DNA of 8,139 nt from Pseudomonadota bacterium (GTDB taxonomy: Bacteria; Pseudomonadota; Alphaproteobacteria; Reyranellales; Reyranellaceae): positions 1-8,139 of the forward strand of contig JAEZHS010000087.1 of assembly GCA_023436825.1 (NCBI GenBank). The letters run 5' to 3'. How positions within the stretch are numbered: position 1 is the stretch's first letter; every line of letters starts with the position of its first letter. Made by a program: the position numbers and the translations under genes. This document shows positions 1-7,937 of the stretch, piece by piece. The notes beneath the pieces were generated by a model that was given only the letters and a program-made list of their open reading frames with translations, was not told where the DNA came from and did not search any database.

Positions 1-3000
1 GCGGCGACGAAGCGCTCGCGGCCCTCGCGGTTCAGGCTCTGGATGCCCTGGCGCAGGCGGCCGATGGCGGCGACCAGGTCGTCGCGCTCGGTCGTCATGC
101 CGGTGATCTGCTGCTCGAGCTCGGTCGCCTCCTCCTCGGCGCGCAGGTTCACGGCGCCCATGGTCTCGCGCTCGTGCACCAGCCGCTCCAGGCGATGTTC
201 GGCCTTCTCGAGCTCGGGCAGTTCCTCGATGGTCTGCACCTCGGCCAAAGCCAGCACGCCGTCGGGCTCGCAGCGCAGGCGCTCGACGATGCGTTCGACG
301 ACCGCCTCACGATCCTTGGTCGCCTGCTCGACCTGGCCTTCGCGGCGCACCCGGCTTTCGCGCGCCGTTGCGAGCTCACTCTCGGCCTGGCGCATCGCCT
401 TGTCGGCTTCGCCAAGACGCGTCTCGCCGACGGCCAGCCGATCGGCCGCCTCCTGGCGGTTCACCTCGGCCTTGGCGATCTCGTCGCCCAGCGTCAGGCG
501 CTGGGCCTCGATCTCCTCCGGCTTGGCCGCCAGTTCCTCGAGCGCTTGGACGATCTGCTCGCGACGCTGGTCGAGTTCGATGATCTGGCCCTCGGCGTCG
601 CCGAGCCGCTTGCTCCAGCCGCCATGGTCCTGGGCGATCTGGCCGAGCCGCTCGACCCGCATGGCCGCCTCGCGCGCCAGGCGATCGCAGGTGCCCTCGG
701 CCTCGACCAGGGCGGCGCGCAGCTCGCCGATGCGCCCGCGCAGCGCGCCCGCCGCCATGCGGTCGGCCTGCGAATCGGAGATAGAGGACAGCCGCGCCTC
801 GCGGAACGTCCTACGCATCTCGTCCTCGGCGATGTCGCCCAGGATCTCGGCGACCGACTGCTCGATGCCGCCCAGCCGCGTGCGCAGCTGGTCGGTGCGC
901 CGCGCGATCTCGACATGGCGGTCGCGCGCCTCGGCGGCAGCGCGCTCGGCCACGGCGATGCTCTGCTGTGCTTCGCGCTCGGCCGCGCGCGTCGCCTCAC
1001 CCGCACCCTGGGTCTTGCGGCGCGCTGCCTCCGCCACGCTGCGCTCGTGTGCACGCGCCTGCTCGACACAGGTCTTCTCGGCATCGCGGGCGGCCGCCAG
1101 CCACTCCGTCTCCTTCTCCACACGGGTTTGCGCTTCGGTCTGCTCGACGACCACGCCCTCGATCTGCTGGCGGATCTCGGCCAGTCGGTTGCGTTGGCTG
1201 AGCCGCACCGCCGCCGTCGACGGCGCACCGGCGCGCAGGACATAGCCGTCCCAGCGCCACACGCCGCCGTCGCGCGTCACGAGCTGCTGGCCGGGCTTGA
1301 GGTCGGCCTGCAGGGCCGCGCCCGTCGCCTCGTCGGCAACGACGCCGATGAAGGCCAGACGACGCTCGAGCTCGGGCAGCGCCTTCACGTGCGCGCCGAG
1401 CGGCGTCACGCCTTCCGGCAGCACCGGCGCATCGGCGATCGGACCGAGCGGCAGCCAGTGGATCGGCGCCCCGCGGTCGGACGAGGCTTCCAGCTCCTCG
1501 CCGAACGCCGCACCCAGCGCCTTCTCGAAGCCCGGATCGACGGTCAAGGCATCGAGCAGCGGCGGCCACAGCGAATCGGCGGACGACTTCAGCGCGGCGG
1601 CAACGCCTGCTTCCTCGGCGCGCAGCTTGGTGAGCCTCGCATCGATCTTGCGCAGCGTCTCGCTGGCAGCAGCGTGGCTCGCCTCGGCGGCCTGGCGCTC
1701 GGCGGCGCGAGCGCGCTCCATCTCGAGCCGCTCGGCCTCGGCCTGGGCGACGGCGGCGCGCGCGGCGTCGGACTCGTAGCGCTCGGCCTCGCGGGCGGCG
1801 TCGATCGATTCCTGTCCCTTGCGGCGGGCCTCCTCGAAGGCCTCGCGCGCCTGGGCGAGTGCCTCCTCGACTTCCGGCAGCGCCGGCAGGCTCGAAAGCT
1901 CGGCCTCGACCTGCTGCTGCTGCGCCATGACCTCGTCACGCCGCGCCGCCAGCCGGCGCAGGCGCTCGCGCAGCTCGACGACCTCGCGGCTCACGCTCTC
2001 GCGCAGCGCTTCATCGTCGGCGATCTGGCGGGTGAGCCGATCATGCTCAGCCTCGGCGGCAGCCGTCTCGGTCTGGGCGGTGTCGCGGGTCGCCGCCGCT
2101 TCGGCCGCGCGATCCTCCTCGCCCACCCGTTCCTGCTCGAGTCGCTCGCGCTGACCATCGAGATCGGCGATGGCCGTTTCGGCATCCGACTTGCGGCCGC
2201 GTTCGCGCTCGAGGTCGGTCTCTGTCTGGGCGAGCCGCATGCTCGCTTCCTGTTGAGCCTGGGCGACGCGCTCGGCCTCGGCCGTCAGCGCGTCGTGCGC
2301 CACCCGCAGGCGCTGCAGCGCGGCCGCCGCAGCGGCTTCGTCGTTGCGCAACGGGGGCAGCGCCGTCGCCGCCTCGGCCTGCGCCGTGGTGGCAAGGCCG
2401 ACCAGGCGCGTCAGATCGGCGACCTGGGCCTCGGCCTCCGTCAGCCGCTCGCCGGCCTCGGCAAGCTCGCGCTCGGCGGCGGCGAGCTTGAGCGCCAGCA
2501 CCGACGCTTCGGCGCGCCGGATGTGGTCGGAGAGGTTGCGATAGCGGCTGGCCTGGCGCGCCTGGCGCTTCAGGCCCTTGTGCTGCTCCTCCAGCGCCAC
2601 CAACACGTCCTGCACGCGGGCCAGGTTCGCCTCGGCGGCGCGCAGGCGCAGTTCGGCCTCGTGACGGCGGGCATAGAGACCGGTGATGCCGGCCGCCTCG
2701 TCGATAATCATGCGCCGGTCGGCCGGCTTGGCATTGATCAGCGTGCCGACACGGCCCTGGCTCACCAGCGCCGTCGAGCGCGAGCCGGTCGCCGCATCGG
2801 CGAACAGCGTCTGCACGTCACGGGCGCGGATATCGCGGCCGTTCACCGAATAGGACGAGCCATGGCCGCGCTCGATGCGACGCACGACGTCGAGCTGGTC
2901 GGCGTCGTTCACCATCGCCGGCGCGGTGCGCGTCTTGTTGTCGAGCGACAGCGTCACCGCGGCGATGTTGCGCGCCGGCCGCGGGCCGGCGCCGGCGAAG

Positions 3001-3197
3001 ATCACGTCCTCCATCTCGCTGCCGCGCATCTGCTTGGCGGAGGTCTCGCCCATCACCCACTTCATCGCCTCGACGAGGTTGGACTTGCCGCAACCGATGG
3101 GGCCGACGATGCCGGTCATGCCGGGCTCGATGGTTAGCTCTGTCGGATCGACGAAGGACTTGAAACCGGAGAGCCGGAGTTTGTCGAACTGCACCAT
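1..3197 (-). CDS. smc: Chromosome partition protein SMC (3' end beyond the window)
   Basis: SMC is the ATPase core of the condensin-like complex (with ScpA and ScpB) that compacts and segregates the chromosome. The ATG at 3197 opens a frame of 1065 codons that stays open to the left edge, so only the C-terminal ATPase lobe (signature, Walker B) is missing; from the usual family length I infer roughly 90-100 residues lost. Visible in order: N-terminal strand with LSGFKSF (residues 9-15), Walker A GPIGCGKS (32-39), Q-loop VSQGRV with Q147, a long charged Ala/Glu/Arg coiled coil (about 165-535), a hinge domain (about 540-665, ending in GYVLRAGAP), and the returning coiled coil to NREGRERF at the edge. 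Frame was checked at several points with no break. Walker A has Ile where most SMCs have Asn (GPNGCGKS). The gene starts 24 bases after the upstream DsbA-like gene, behind a GTGGGG stretch that may be its ribosome-binding site. Confidence 0.96.
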   Translation of the reverse strand, partial: MVQFDKLRLSGFKSFVDPTELTIEPGMTGIVGPIGCGKSNLVEAMKWVMGETSAKQMRGSEMEDVIFAGAGPRPARNIAAVTLSLDNKTRTAPAMVNDADQLDVVRRIERGHGSSYSVNGRDIRARDVQTLFADAATGSRSTALVSQGRVGTLINAKPADRRMIIDEAAGITGLYARRHEAELRLRAAEANLARVQDVLVALEEQHKGLKRQARQASRYRNLSDHIRRAEASVLALKLAAAERELAEAGERLTEAEAQVADLTRLVGLATTAQAEAATALPPLRNDEAAAAAALQRLRVAHDALTAEAERVAQAQQEASMRLAQTETDLERERGRKSDAETAIADLDGQRERLEQERVGEEDRAAEAAATRDTAQTETAAAEAEHDRLTRQIADDEALRESVSREVVELRERLRRLAARRDEVMAQQQQVEAELSSLPALPEVEEALAQAREAFEEARRKGQESIDAAREAERYESDAARAAVAQAEAERLEMERARAAERQAAEASHAAASETLRKIDARLTKLRAEEAGVAAALKSSADSLWPPLLDALTVDPGFEKALGAAFGEELEASSDRGAPIHWLPLGPIADAPVLPEGVTPLGAHVKALPELERRLAFIGVVADEATGAALQADLKPGQQLVTRDGGVWRWDGYVLRAGAPSTAAVRLSQRNRLAEIRQQIEGVVVEQTEAQTRVEKETEWLAAARDAEKTCVEQARAHERSVAEAARRKTQGAGEATRAAEREAQQSIAVAERAAAEARDRHVEIARRTDQLRTRLGGIEQSVAEILGDIAEDEMRRTFREARLSSISDSQADRMAAGALRGRIGELRAALVEAEGTCDRLAREAAMRVERLGQIAQDHGGWSKRLGDAEGQIIELDQRREQIVQALEELAAKPEEIEAQRLTLGDEIAKAEVNRQEAADRLAVGETRLGEADKAMRQAESELATARESRVRREGQVEQATKDREAVVERIVERLRCEPDGVLALAEVQTIEELPELEKAEHRLERLVHERETMGAVNLRAEEEATELEQQITGMTTERDDLVAAIGRLRQGIQSLNREGRERFVA

Positions 3198-3221
3198 CTA
3201 CCCCACGCTGGCTGTTACTAT

Positions 3222-3881
3222 TTACTTGGCGAGTTTGGCGAATGCCGCGTCGAGTTCCTCGACCGAGCGCGCGCCCTTGTAGAGAGTCCCGTTGATGAAC
3301 AATGACGGCGTCGAGTTGACGCCGAGCGTCTCGCCGCCGCGATAGTCGGCGATCACCTCGTTGGCCTTGGCCTCGTTGGCCAGACAAGCCTTGATCTCGT
3401 TTTCACCGAGACCGGCGATGCGCAGCGGCTTGGCGAGCTCGGTGATCGGGTCCTGCGACGTCGCCCACTGCGGCTGGCCGCGGAAGATCAGGTCGATCAC
3501 CCCGAAGTAACGATCATTGCCGGCGCACTCGGCGATCTGGGCCGCCTTGGCCGCCACCTGGTCGAGCGGGAAGTCGCGGTAGATCAGCTTCACCTTGCCG
3601 GTGTCGATCCACTTCTTCTTGATCTCGGGCAGGATCTGGGTGTGAAAGTGAGCGCAGTGCGGGCAGGTGAACGAGGCGTACTCGATCAGGGTGATCGGCG
3701 CCTTGGGATCGCCCAGCACATGGTCGGTCGGCTGGACAGCGAGCAAGGCGGTCTTGTCCGGCGCGGCCGCCACAGCGAGCGGCGTCGGCCCGGCGGCAGG
3801 CGGCCGGGTGCCGAAATAGACGCCGAGCGCGATCGCGGCCACCGCCACGACGCCGCCGGCGACAATCAACATATTCCGCAT
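3222..3881 (-). CDS. DsbA-family thiol:disulfide oxidoreductase, membrane-anchored or secreted
   Basis: A 219-residue thioredoxin-fold protein of the DsbA family, expected to oxidise or isomerise cysteine pairs outside the cytoplasm. Residues 4-23 are a hydrophobic segment after a short basic start (MRN), so it is a signal peptide or N-terminal anchor; there is no lipobox cysteine. The catalytic CPHC is at 73-76 inside YASFTCPHC, and the cis-proline loop is T191-P192 in NSTPSLFING. Two further cysteines, C119 (AECAG) and C166 (KACLA), lie in the inserted helical domain and could form a second disulfide. The start at 3881 is well supported by GGAGAGGAAG just upstream. It lies between the DciA-DsbA fusion gene and smc, with 54- and 24-base gaps, so it is probably co-transcribed with them. 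It is clearly paralogous to the DsbA half of its upstream neighbour. Natural substrates cannot be told from sequence. Confidence 0.93.
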   Translation of the reverse strand: MRNMLIVAGGVVAVAAIALGVYFGTRPPAAGPTPLAVAAAPDKTALLAVQPTDHVLGDPKAPITLIEYASFTCPHCAHFHTQILPEIKKKWIDTGKVKLIYRDFPLDQVAAKAAQIAECAGNDRYFGVIDLIFRGQPQWATSQDPITELAKPLRIAGLGENEIKACLANEAKANEVIADYRGGETLGVNSTPSLFINGTLYKGARSVEELDAAFAKLAK

Positions 3882-3935
3882 ACCGTCTTCCTCTCCACTA
3901 CATCTTGGGAACCACGCCTGTGGGGAGTCAAACTA

Positions 3936-5000
3936 TTACCGCCCCACCTGGCGCAAAATCGCGGCAATGGCCTCAGGGCCGCCCGGGTTAAAATAGTTCT
4001 GGTCGTTGATGAACAAGGTGGGTGTCTGCCGCACCCCAAGCGCCTGGCCGGACTGGACGTCGGCCAGCACCTTGTCGAGAGCCTTGTCGTCGGCGAAGCA
4101 GGCCTGCGCCTGGTCGTCGGTCAGGCCGTCCTTGGCCAGCACCTTCACCATCTCGGCCAGGGGATCGCTCTCCGTCAGCCACTCGACCTGGCTTCGGAAC
4201 AGCCGTTCGACGCGCTCGAAGAACTTGTCCGGTCCGGCGCACTCGGCGAGCTGGCTGGCTCGTGTGGCAACCACGTCCATCGGGAAATGGCGATGGATCA
4301 GCCGAAGCTTGCCGGAGTCGATCCACTCCTTGCGCAGGGTCGGCATGACGGCGATGTAGAATTGCGCACAGAACGGACAGGTGAACGAGGCGTAGTCGAC
4401 CAGGGTGTTGGACGCGTCGAGCCTGCCGAGGACGTGATCGCCCGGCAGCGGATCCAGCAGCTTCAGGTCCTGGGCGCGAACGTCGCGCACCACGAAGGCT
4501 CCCGCCAGCACGCCCAGCACCGCCTGCCGGCGGCCCATCCCGATCCGCGCGCCAAGTCGCGCCAGGGCGGCACGCAGCTCGGGATCCTTCACACTGGCAG
4601 TACGCTCGGTCATCTCAGCCACTCTCCTGGCATCGGGTGCCGGCCGCGGCGCGGCAGCCGCGGGGGCGGAGATCGCGCCCTGCACCAGACGGATATCGTC
4701 GATCATCTTGTGTCCGAAGTAGGCGTTCACACGCTCCACAACCTGGCCTGCCATGTGCTGGACTTCCAGGGCAGCGGCGCCGGGAACGCGCAGGCGCAAA
4801 AGCTTGCCGCCCCCCTTACTGGAACGTGTCCCGCGGCTGGCGGTCAGGGCCTCGGGCCGGGTGATCCGCGCCAGATCGGGCCCGACGATCGCCGACCACT
4901 CCGCACGCAGGCGGGCAATCGAAGCGCCGCGCCCTTTCGCCAGGCCGGACGCAAGCCGCTGGGCCAGACCGCCGACGGCGCGGAAGCCGTTTTCCCGCAT
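3936..5000 (-). CDS. Fusion of a DciA/DUF721 helicase-loader-like domain and a DsbA-family domain
   Basis: One uninterrupted frame encodes two proteins that are normally separate. Residues about 6-150 resemble DUF721/DciA, the cytoplasmic loader of replicative helicase: FRAVGGLAQRLASGL near the start, AEWSAIVGPDLA, then VQHMAGQVVERVNAYFG, and a tail DPELRAALARLG like the C-terminus of alphaproteobacterial DUF721 proteins. Residues 155-176 then look like a signal peptide (MGRR, hydrophobic core AVLGVLAGAFVV, VRA before Q177; the RR is weakly Tat-like). A DsbA domain follows with CPFC at 208-211, extra cysteines C254 and C301, and cis-proline T326-P327. Numbering is from the ATG at 5000, chosen for AAAGGG just upstream and because it avoids overlap with mutY; an upstream ATG at 5054 would add 18 residues. 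The halves may be one membrane-spanning protein, or the DsbA part may be made from an internal start (4613 or 4538). Domain identities are fairly sure; the biological reality of the fusion is not. Confidence 0.88.
   Translation of the reverse strand: MRENGFRAVGGLAQRLASGLAKGRGASIARLRAEWSAIVGPDLARITRPEALTASRGTRSSKGGGKLLRLRVPGAAALEVQHMAGQVVERVNAYFGHKMIDDIRLVQGAISAPAAAAPRPAPDARRVAEMTERTASVKDPELRAALARLGARIGMGRRQAVLGVLAGAFVVRDVRAQDLKLLDPLPGDHVLGRLDASNTLVDYASFTCPFCAQFYIAVMPTLRKEWIDSGKLRLIHRHFPMDVVATRASQLAECAGPDKFFERVERLFRSQVEWLTESDPLAEMVKVLAKDGLTDDQAQACFADDKALDKVLADVQSGQALGVRQTPTLFINDQNYFNPGGPEAIAAILRQVGR
4611..4630 (-). promoter_or_regulatory. Possible internal ribosome-binding site and start for the DsbA half
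   Basis: Reading the minus strand, AGGAG (4628-4624) stands 10 bases before an in-frame ATG (4613-4611). It is made by tandem arginine codons AGG AGA, whereas arginine in the surrounding genes is mostly CGC or CGG. Starting here would give a DsbA with a long N-terminal region before the RR-hydrophobic segment, as Tat-type signals often have. A later in-frame ATG (4538-4536) sits right at the signal-like MGRR but has only a weak GGA before it. Use of either start is inference. Confidence 0.35.
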
Positions 5001-5046
5001 GGACCCTTTCAAACTCCGTTCCTTATGGTAGGGCACGCTATCCCCC

Positions 5047-6102
5047 ATGACCACGACCCACGCCTCACGTTTGCTTGCTTGGTACGATCGTCATCGTCGC
5101 ACCCTGCCGTGGCGCGCGCCGGCCGGAAGGCGCGCCGATCCCTACGTCGTGTGGCTGTCGGAGATCATGCTGCAGCAGACCACCGTCGCGACCGTCGGCG
5201 ACTATTTCCGCCGCTTCCTCGAGCGGTGGCCGACCGTCGAGGCGCTGGCCGCCGCGCCCGTAGACGATGTGCTCTCGGCCTGGGCCGGCCTCGGCTACTA
5301 CGCCCGCGCCCGCAACCTGCATGCCTGCGCCCGCACGGTGGCCGAAGCGCACGACGGTCGTTTCCCGCAGGGTGAGGAGGAATTGCTGGGCCTGCCCGGC
5401 ATCGGCGCCTACACGGCGGCGGCGATCCGCGCCATCGCCTTCGACCAGCCGGCCTCGGCAGTGGACGGCAATGTCGAGCGGGTGATCGCCCGCCTGTTCG
5501 CCATCGAGACGCCGCTGCCCGACGCCAAGACCGAGATCAAGGCACGCGCCGCCCGCCTGGTGCCGGCCGAGCGCGCCGGCGACTACGCCCAAGCGATGAT
5601 GGATCTCGGCGCCACGGTATGCACGCCGCGCAGCCCGCGCTGCGTCATCTGCCCGATGATGATGGGCTGCAAGGGGCGCAAGCTCGGCGTGGCCGAGGAC
5701 CTGCCGCGGCGCGCGCCCAAGGCGCAAAAGCCGACCCGGCGCGGGCTCGCCTTCGTGCTGTCGCGCAAGGACGGCGCCATCCTGCTGCGCAAGCGGCCGG
5801 CCAAGGGGCTGCTGGGCGGCATGGACGAGGTGCCGTCGAGCCCGTGGCGCGAGGGCAAGCTGAGCCCTGAGACGGCGCTGAGCGACGCGCCGGTGCCGGC
5901 ACGCTGGCAGATCCTCGACGGGCTGGTGCGCCACACTTTCACGCATTTCCATCTCGAGCTCACCGTCGCGCACGCCATCGCGACCACCGGCGGCCTCGCC
6001 AGGCTGGCGCCCGGCACGAGCTGGTGCACGATCGACCGCATGACCGAGCGGGCCCTGCCGACGGTGATGCGCAAGGTCATCGCGCACGCGGTGAAGAGCT
6101 GA
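5047..6102 (+). CDS. mutY: Adenine DNA glycosylase MutY
   Basis: MutY removes adenine mispaired with 8-oxoguanine in base-excision repair. The 351-residue length is normal. Visible in order: SEIMLQQTTV with catalytic Glu39; helix-hairpin-helix LLGLPGIGAYTA (113-124); VDGNVERVIARL with catalytic Asp140; and a [4Fe-4S] cluster C192-x6-C199-x2-C202-x5-C208 (CTPRSPRCVICPMMMGC). From about residue 229 comes the NUDIX-like C-terminal domain that recognises 8-oxoG, with GLLGGMDEVP (254-263) and RHTFTHFHLEL (295-305) holding the FTH version of the usual FSH loop. The start MTTTHASRLLAWYDRHRR fits the family N-terminus; only a weak TAGGG precedes it. It is divergent from the dciA-dsbA gene with about 46 bases between the preferred starts, so the two must share a very compact promoter region. 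No damaged motif is seen. Confidence 0.97.
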   Translation: MTTTHASRLLAWYDRHRRTLPWRAPAGRRADPYVVWLSEIMLQQTTVATVGDYFRRFLERWPTVEALAAAPVDDVLSAWAGLGYYARARNLHACARTVAEAHDGRFPQGEEELLGLPGIGAYTAAAIRAIAFDQPASAVDGNVERVIARLFAIETPLPDAKTEIKARAARLVPAERAGDYAQAMMDLGATVCTPRSPRCVICPMMMGCKGRKLGVAEDLPRRAPKAQKPTRRGLAFVLSRKDGAILLRKRPAKGLLGGMDEVPSSPWREGKLSPETALSDAPVPARWQILDGLVRHTFTHFHLELTVAHAIATTGGLARLAPGTSWCTIDRMTERALPTVMRKVIAHAVKS

Positions 6103-6271
6103 TCCCGACGGCGGCGAGCGAGGAGACGCATCATAAGCCGCCGCGGCGGCGCCGTCAATAACTATGGTGCTTTAACGCACTAGAGTAATTTTCTTATATT
6201 ATTGCGTGCCATATGGGCGCGACCGACGCAGAAACCCGAATGCTGTCAGTGACTGCACCGGACCGTCGAAA
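6103..6271. other. Convergent intergenic gap with GC-rich inverted repeats and an AT-rich patch
   Basis: This lies between the 3' end of mutY and the 3' end of the STAS-like gene. GACGGCG (6107-6113) is complementary to CGCCGTC (6150-6156), and inside it lies the perfect palindrome GCCGCCGCGGCGGC (6137-6150). These could act as a factor-dependent or poor intrinsic terminator for mutY, but no T-run follows. About 6155-6205 is strikingly AT-rich for this genome and contains TTATATTATT and a short inverted repeat GTGC-TTTAAC-GCAC. I see no convincing coding frame. Function as a two-way terminator region is inference. Confidence 0.4.
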
Positions 6272-6664
6272 TCAGCCCGCGCGGCGATCGGGCGGCTGCT
6301 GTCGGGCGCGCTCGAGCCACGCCCGGGCCTCGTGCAGGCTGCGGAACAACTGGACGGGCCGTTCGCCCTGGGTGACGTCGGCGAACATGTGGGCGAAGTC
6401 GATGCGCTCGGGGTCGATGACGAAGGCCACCGGGCCGCGCGACGTCTCGTCGGGCGCGCCGCGCATCAGGTCGGCCACCTGCCGGACCTGCTCGCGCGTC
6501 AGTTCGGCCCTGCTCTGGGAAACGTCGATGATCTTGCCATACGTCCGCACGTTGGCCTCGATGATCTGGCGTTTGATGGCCGCAATCTCCTCGGCGGTGA
6601 TGTGGCCGCGCGCCACGATCACAACCAGGCGATGAAGCGGGGAGATGTCCATATGCACCGGCAT
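6272..6664 (-). CDS. Small STAS/SpoIIAA-like protein of unknown function
   Basis: A 130-residue soluble protein, with no signal peptide, membrane segment or cysteine. The pattern MDISPLHRLVVIVARGHIT (strand, then turn), helices EEIAAIKRQIIE and TREQVRQVADLM, strand YGKIIDVS, strand GPVAFVID, then MFADVT and a terminal FRSLHEARAWLERA helix resembles small alpha/beta STAS or SpoIIAA-like proteins common as hypothetical genes in alphaproteobacteria. Such domains usually serve as regulators or lipid/nucleotide-binding modules, but no function can be assigned here. The second Met (6652) is an equally plausible start; no strong ribosome-binding site precedes either, only AGGC near 6665. It begins 54 bases after ccrM on the same strand, so it may be read from the ccrM transcript. 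CTGCA-GTG-TGCAG, a short inverted repeat, lies just upstream of its start. The family assignment is by fold pattern only. Confidence 0.75.
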   Translation of the reverse strand: MPVHMDISPLHRLVVIVARGHITAEEIAAIKRQIIEANVRTYGKIIDVSQSRAELTREQVRQVADLMRGAPDETSRGPVAFVIDPERIDFAHMFADVTQGERPVQLFRSLHEARAWLERARQQPPDRRAG

Positions 6665-6718
6665 GCCTGCAGTGTGCAGATTTACCGGATCGCTGGCAAT
6701 TCGCCGGTTGAATTTCGG

Positions 6719-7822
<1,104 letters not shown>

Positions 7823-7846
7823 TCACCGACTCACCGTCAAGAAATT

Positions 7847-7863
7847 ACAATTGATTCAATTGT
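7847..7863. promoter_or_regulatory. 17-bp perfect palindrome centred on a GANTC site
   Basis: ACAATTGATTCAATTGT reads the same on both strands around the central T at 7855, with GATTC exactly in the middle. It overlaps the candidate -10 of ccrM, so it looks like an operator for a dimeric regulator whose binding could depend on adenine methylation. The symmetry is directly visible; the binding protein is unknown. Confidence 0.6.
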
Positions 7864-7882
7864 TTACGGCATCGATCCACAA

Positions 7883-7895
7883 GATCGAGTCGATC
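7883..7895. promoter_or_regulatory. 13-bp perfect palindrome centred on a GANTC site
   Basis: GATCGAGTCGATC is perfectly symmetric around G7889, with GAGTC at its centre. Its centre lies 34 bp from that of the neighbouring 17-bp palindrome, a little over three helical turns. It would sit upstream of the ccrM promoter, as an activator or co-operator site could. The role is inference. Confidence 0.5.
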
Positions 7896-7937
7896 CTGTC
7901 CACACGACACACCAGACCTAGACCAAGCGTGGGAGGG

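Larger units (their letters stand above)
7823..7937 (-). promoter_or_regulatory. ccrM control region with GANTC cluster
   Basis: This is the non-coding stretch before ccrM. GANTC sites lie at 7828-7832, 7853-7857 and 7887-7891, with two more just inside the gene (7816-7820 and 7789-7793). On the minus strand TGTAAT (7849-7844) is a plausible -10, placing the transcript start near 7837; the hexamer 17 bases further upstream (ATGCCG) is a poor -35, as expected for a promoter needing an activator. An alternative pair is TTGTGG (7884-7879) and TTGAAT (7861-7856). GGTGA near 7830 may aid ribosome binding. Methylation-sensitive control of ccrM is known in Caulobacter; applying it here is inference. 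Confidence 0.55.

Noticed and set aside
174..3137. A 987-codon plus-strand open frame across smc
   Set aside because: It is the antisense shadow of smc: the minus frame has Walker A, hinge and coiled coil, while the plus frame is low-complexity Leu/Arg/Ala/Gly with no recognisable motif. GC-rich genes often leave their antisense frames open.
3642..5375. A 577-codon plus-strand frame over the DsbA-like, fusion and mutY genes
   Set aside because: It overlaps four well-supported domains on the other strand and mutY in another frame, and shows no motif of its own.
5065..6087. A 340-codon minus-strand frame opposite mutY
   Set aside because: Antisense shadow of a gene with intact catalytic residues and iron-sulfur cysteines.
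6107..6156. A classical rho-independent terminator for mutY
   Set aside because: The inverted repeats are good, but no T-run follows them, so it is reported only as part of the intergenic gap.
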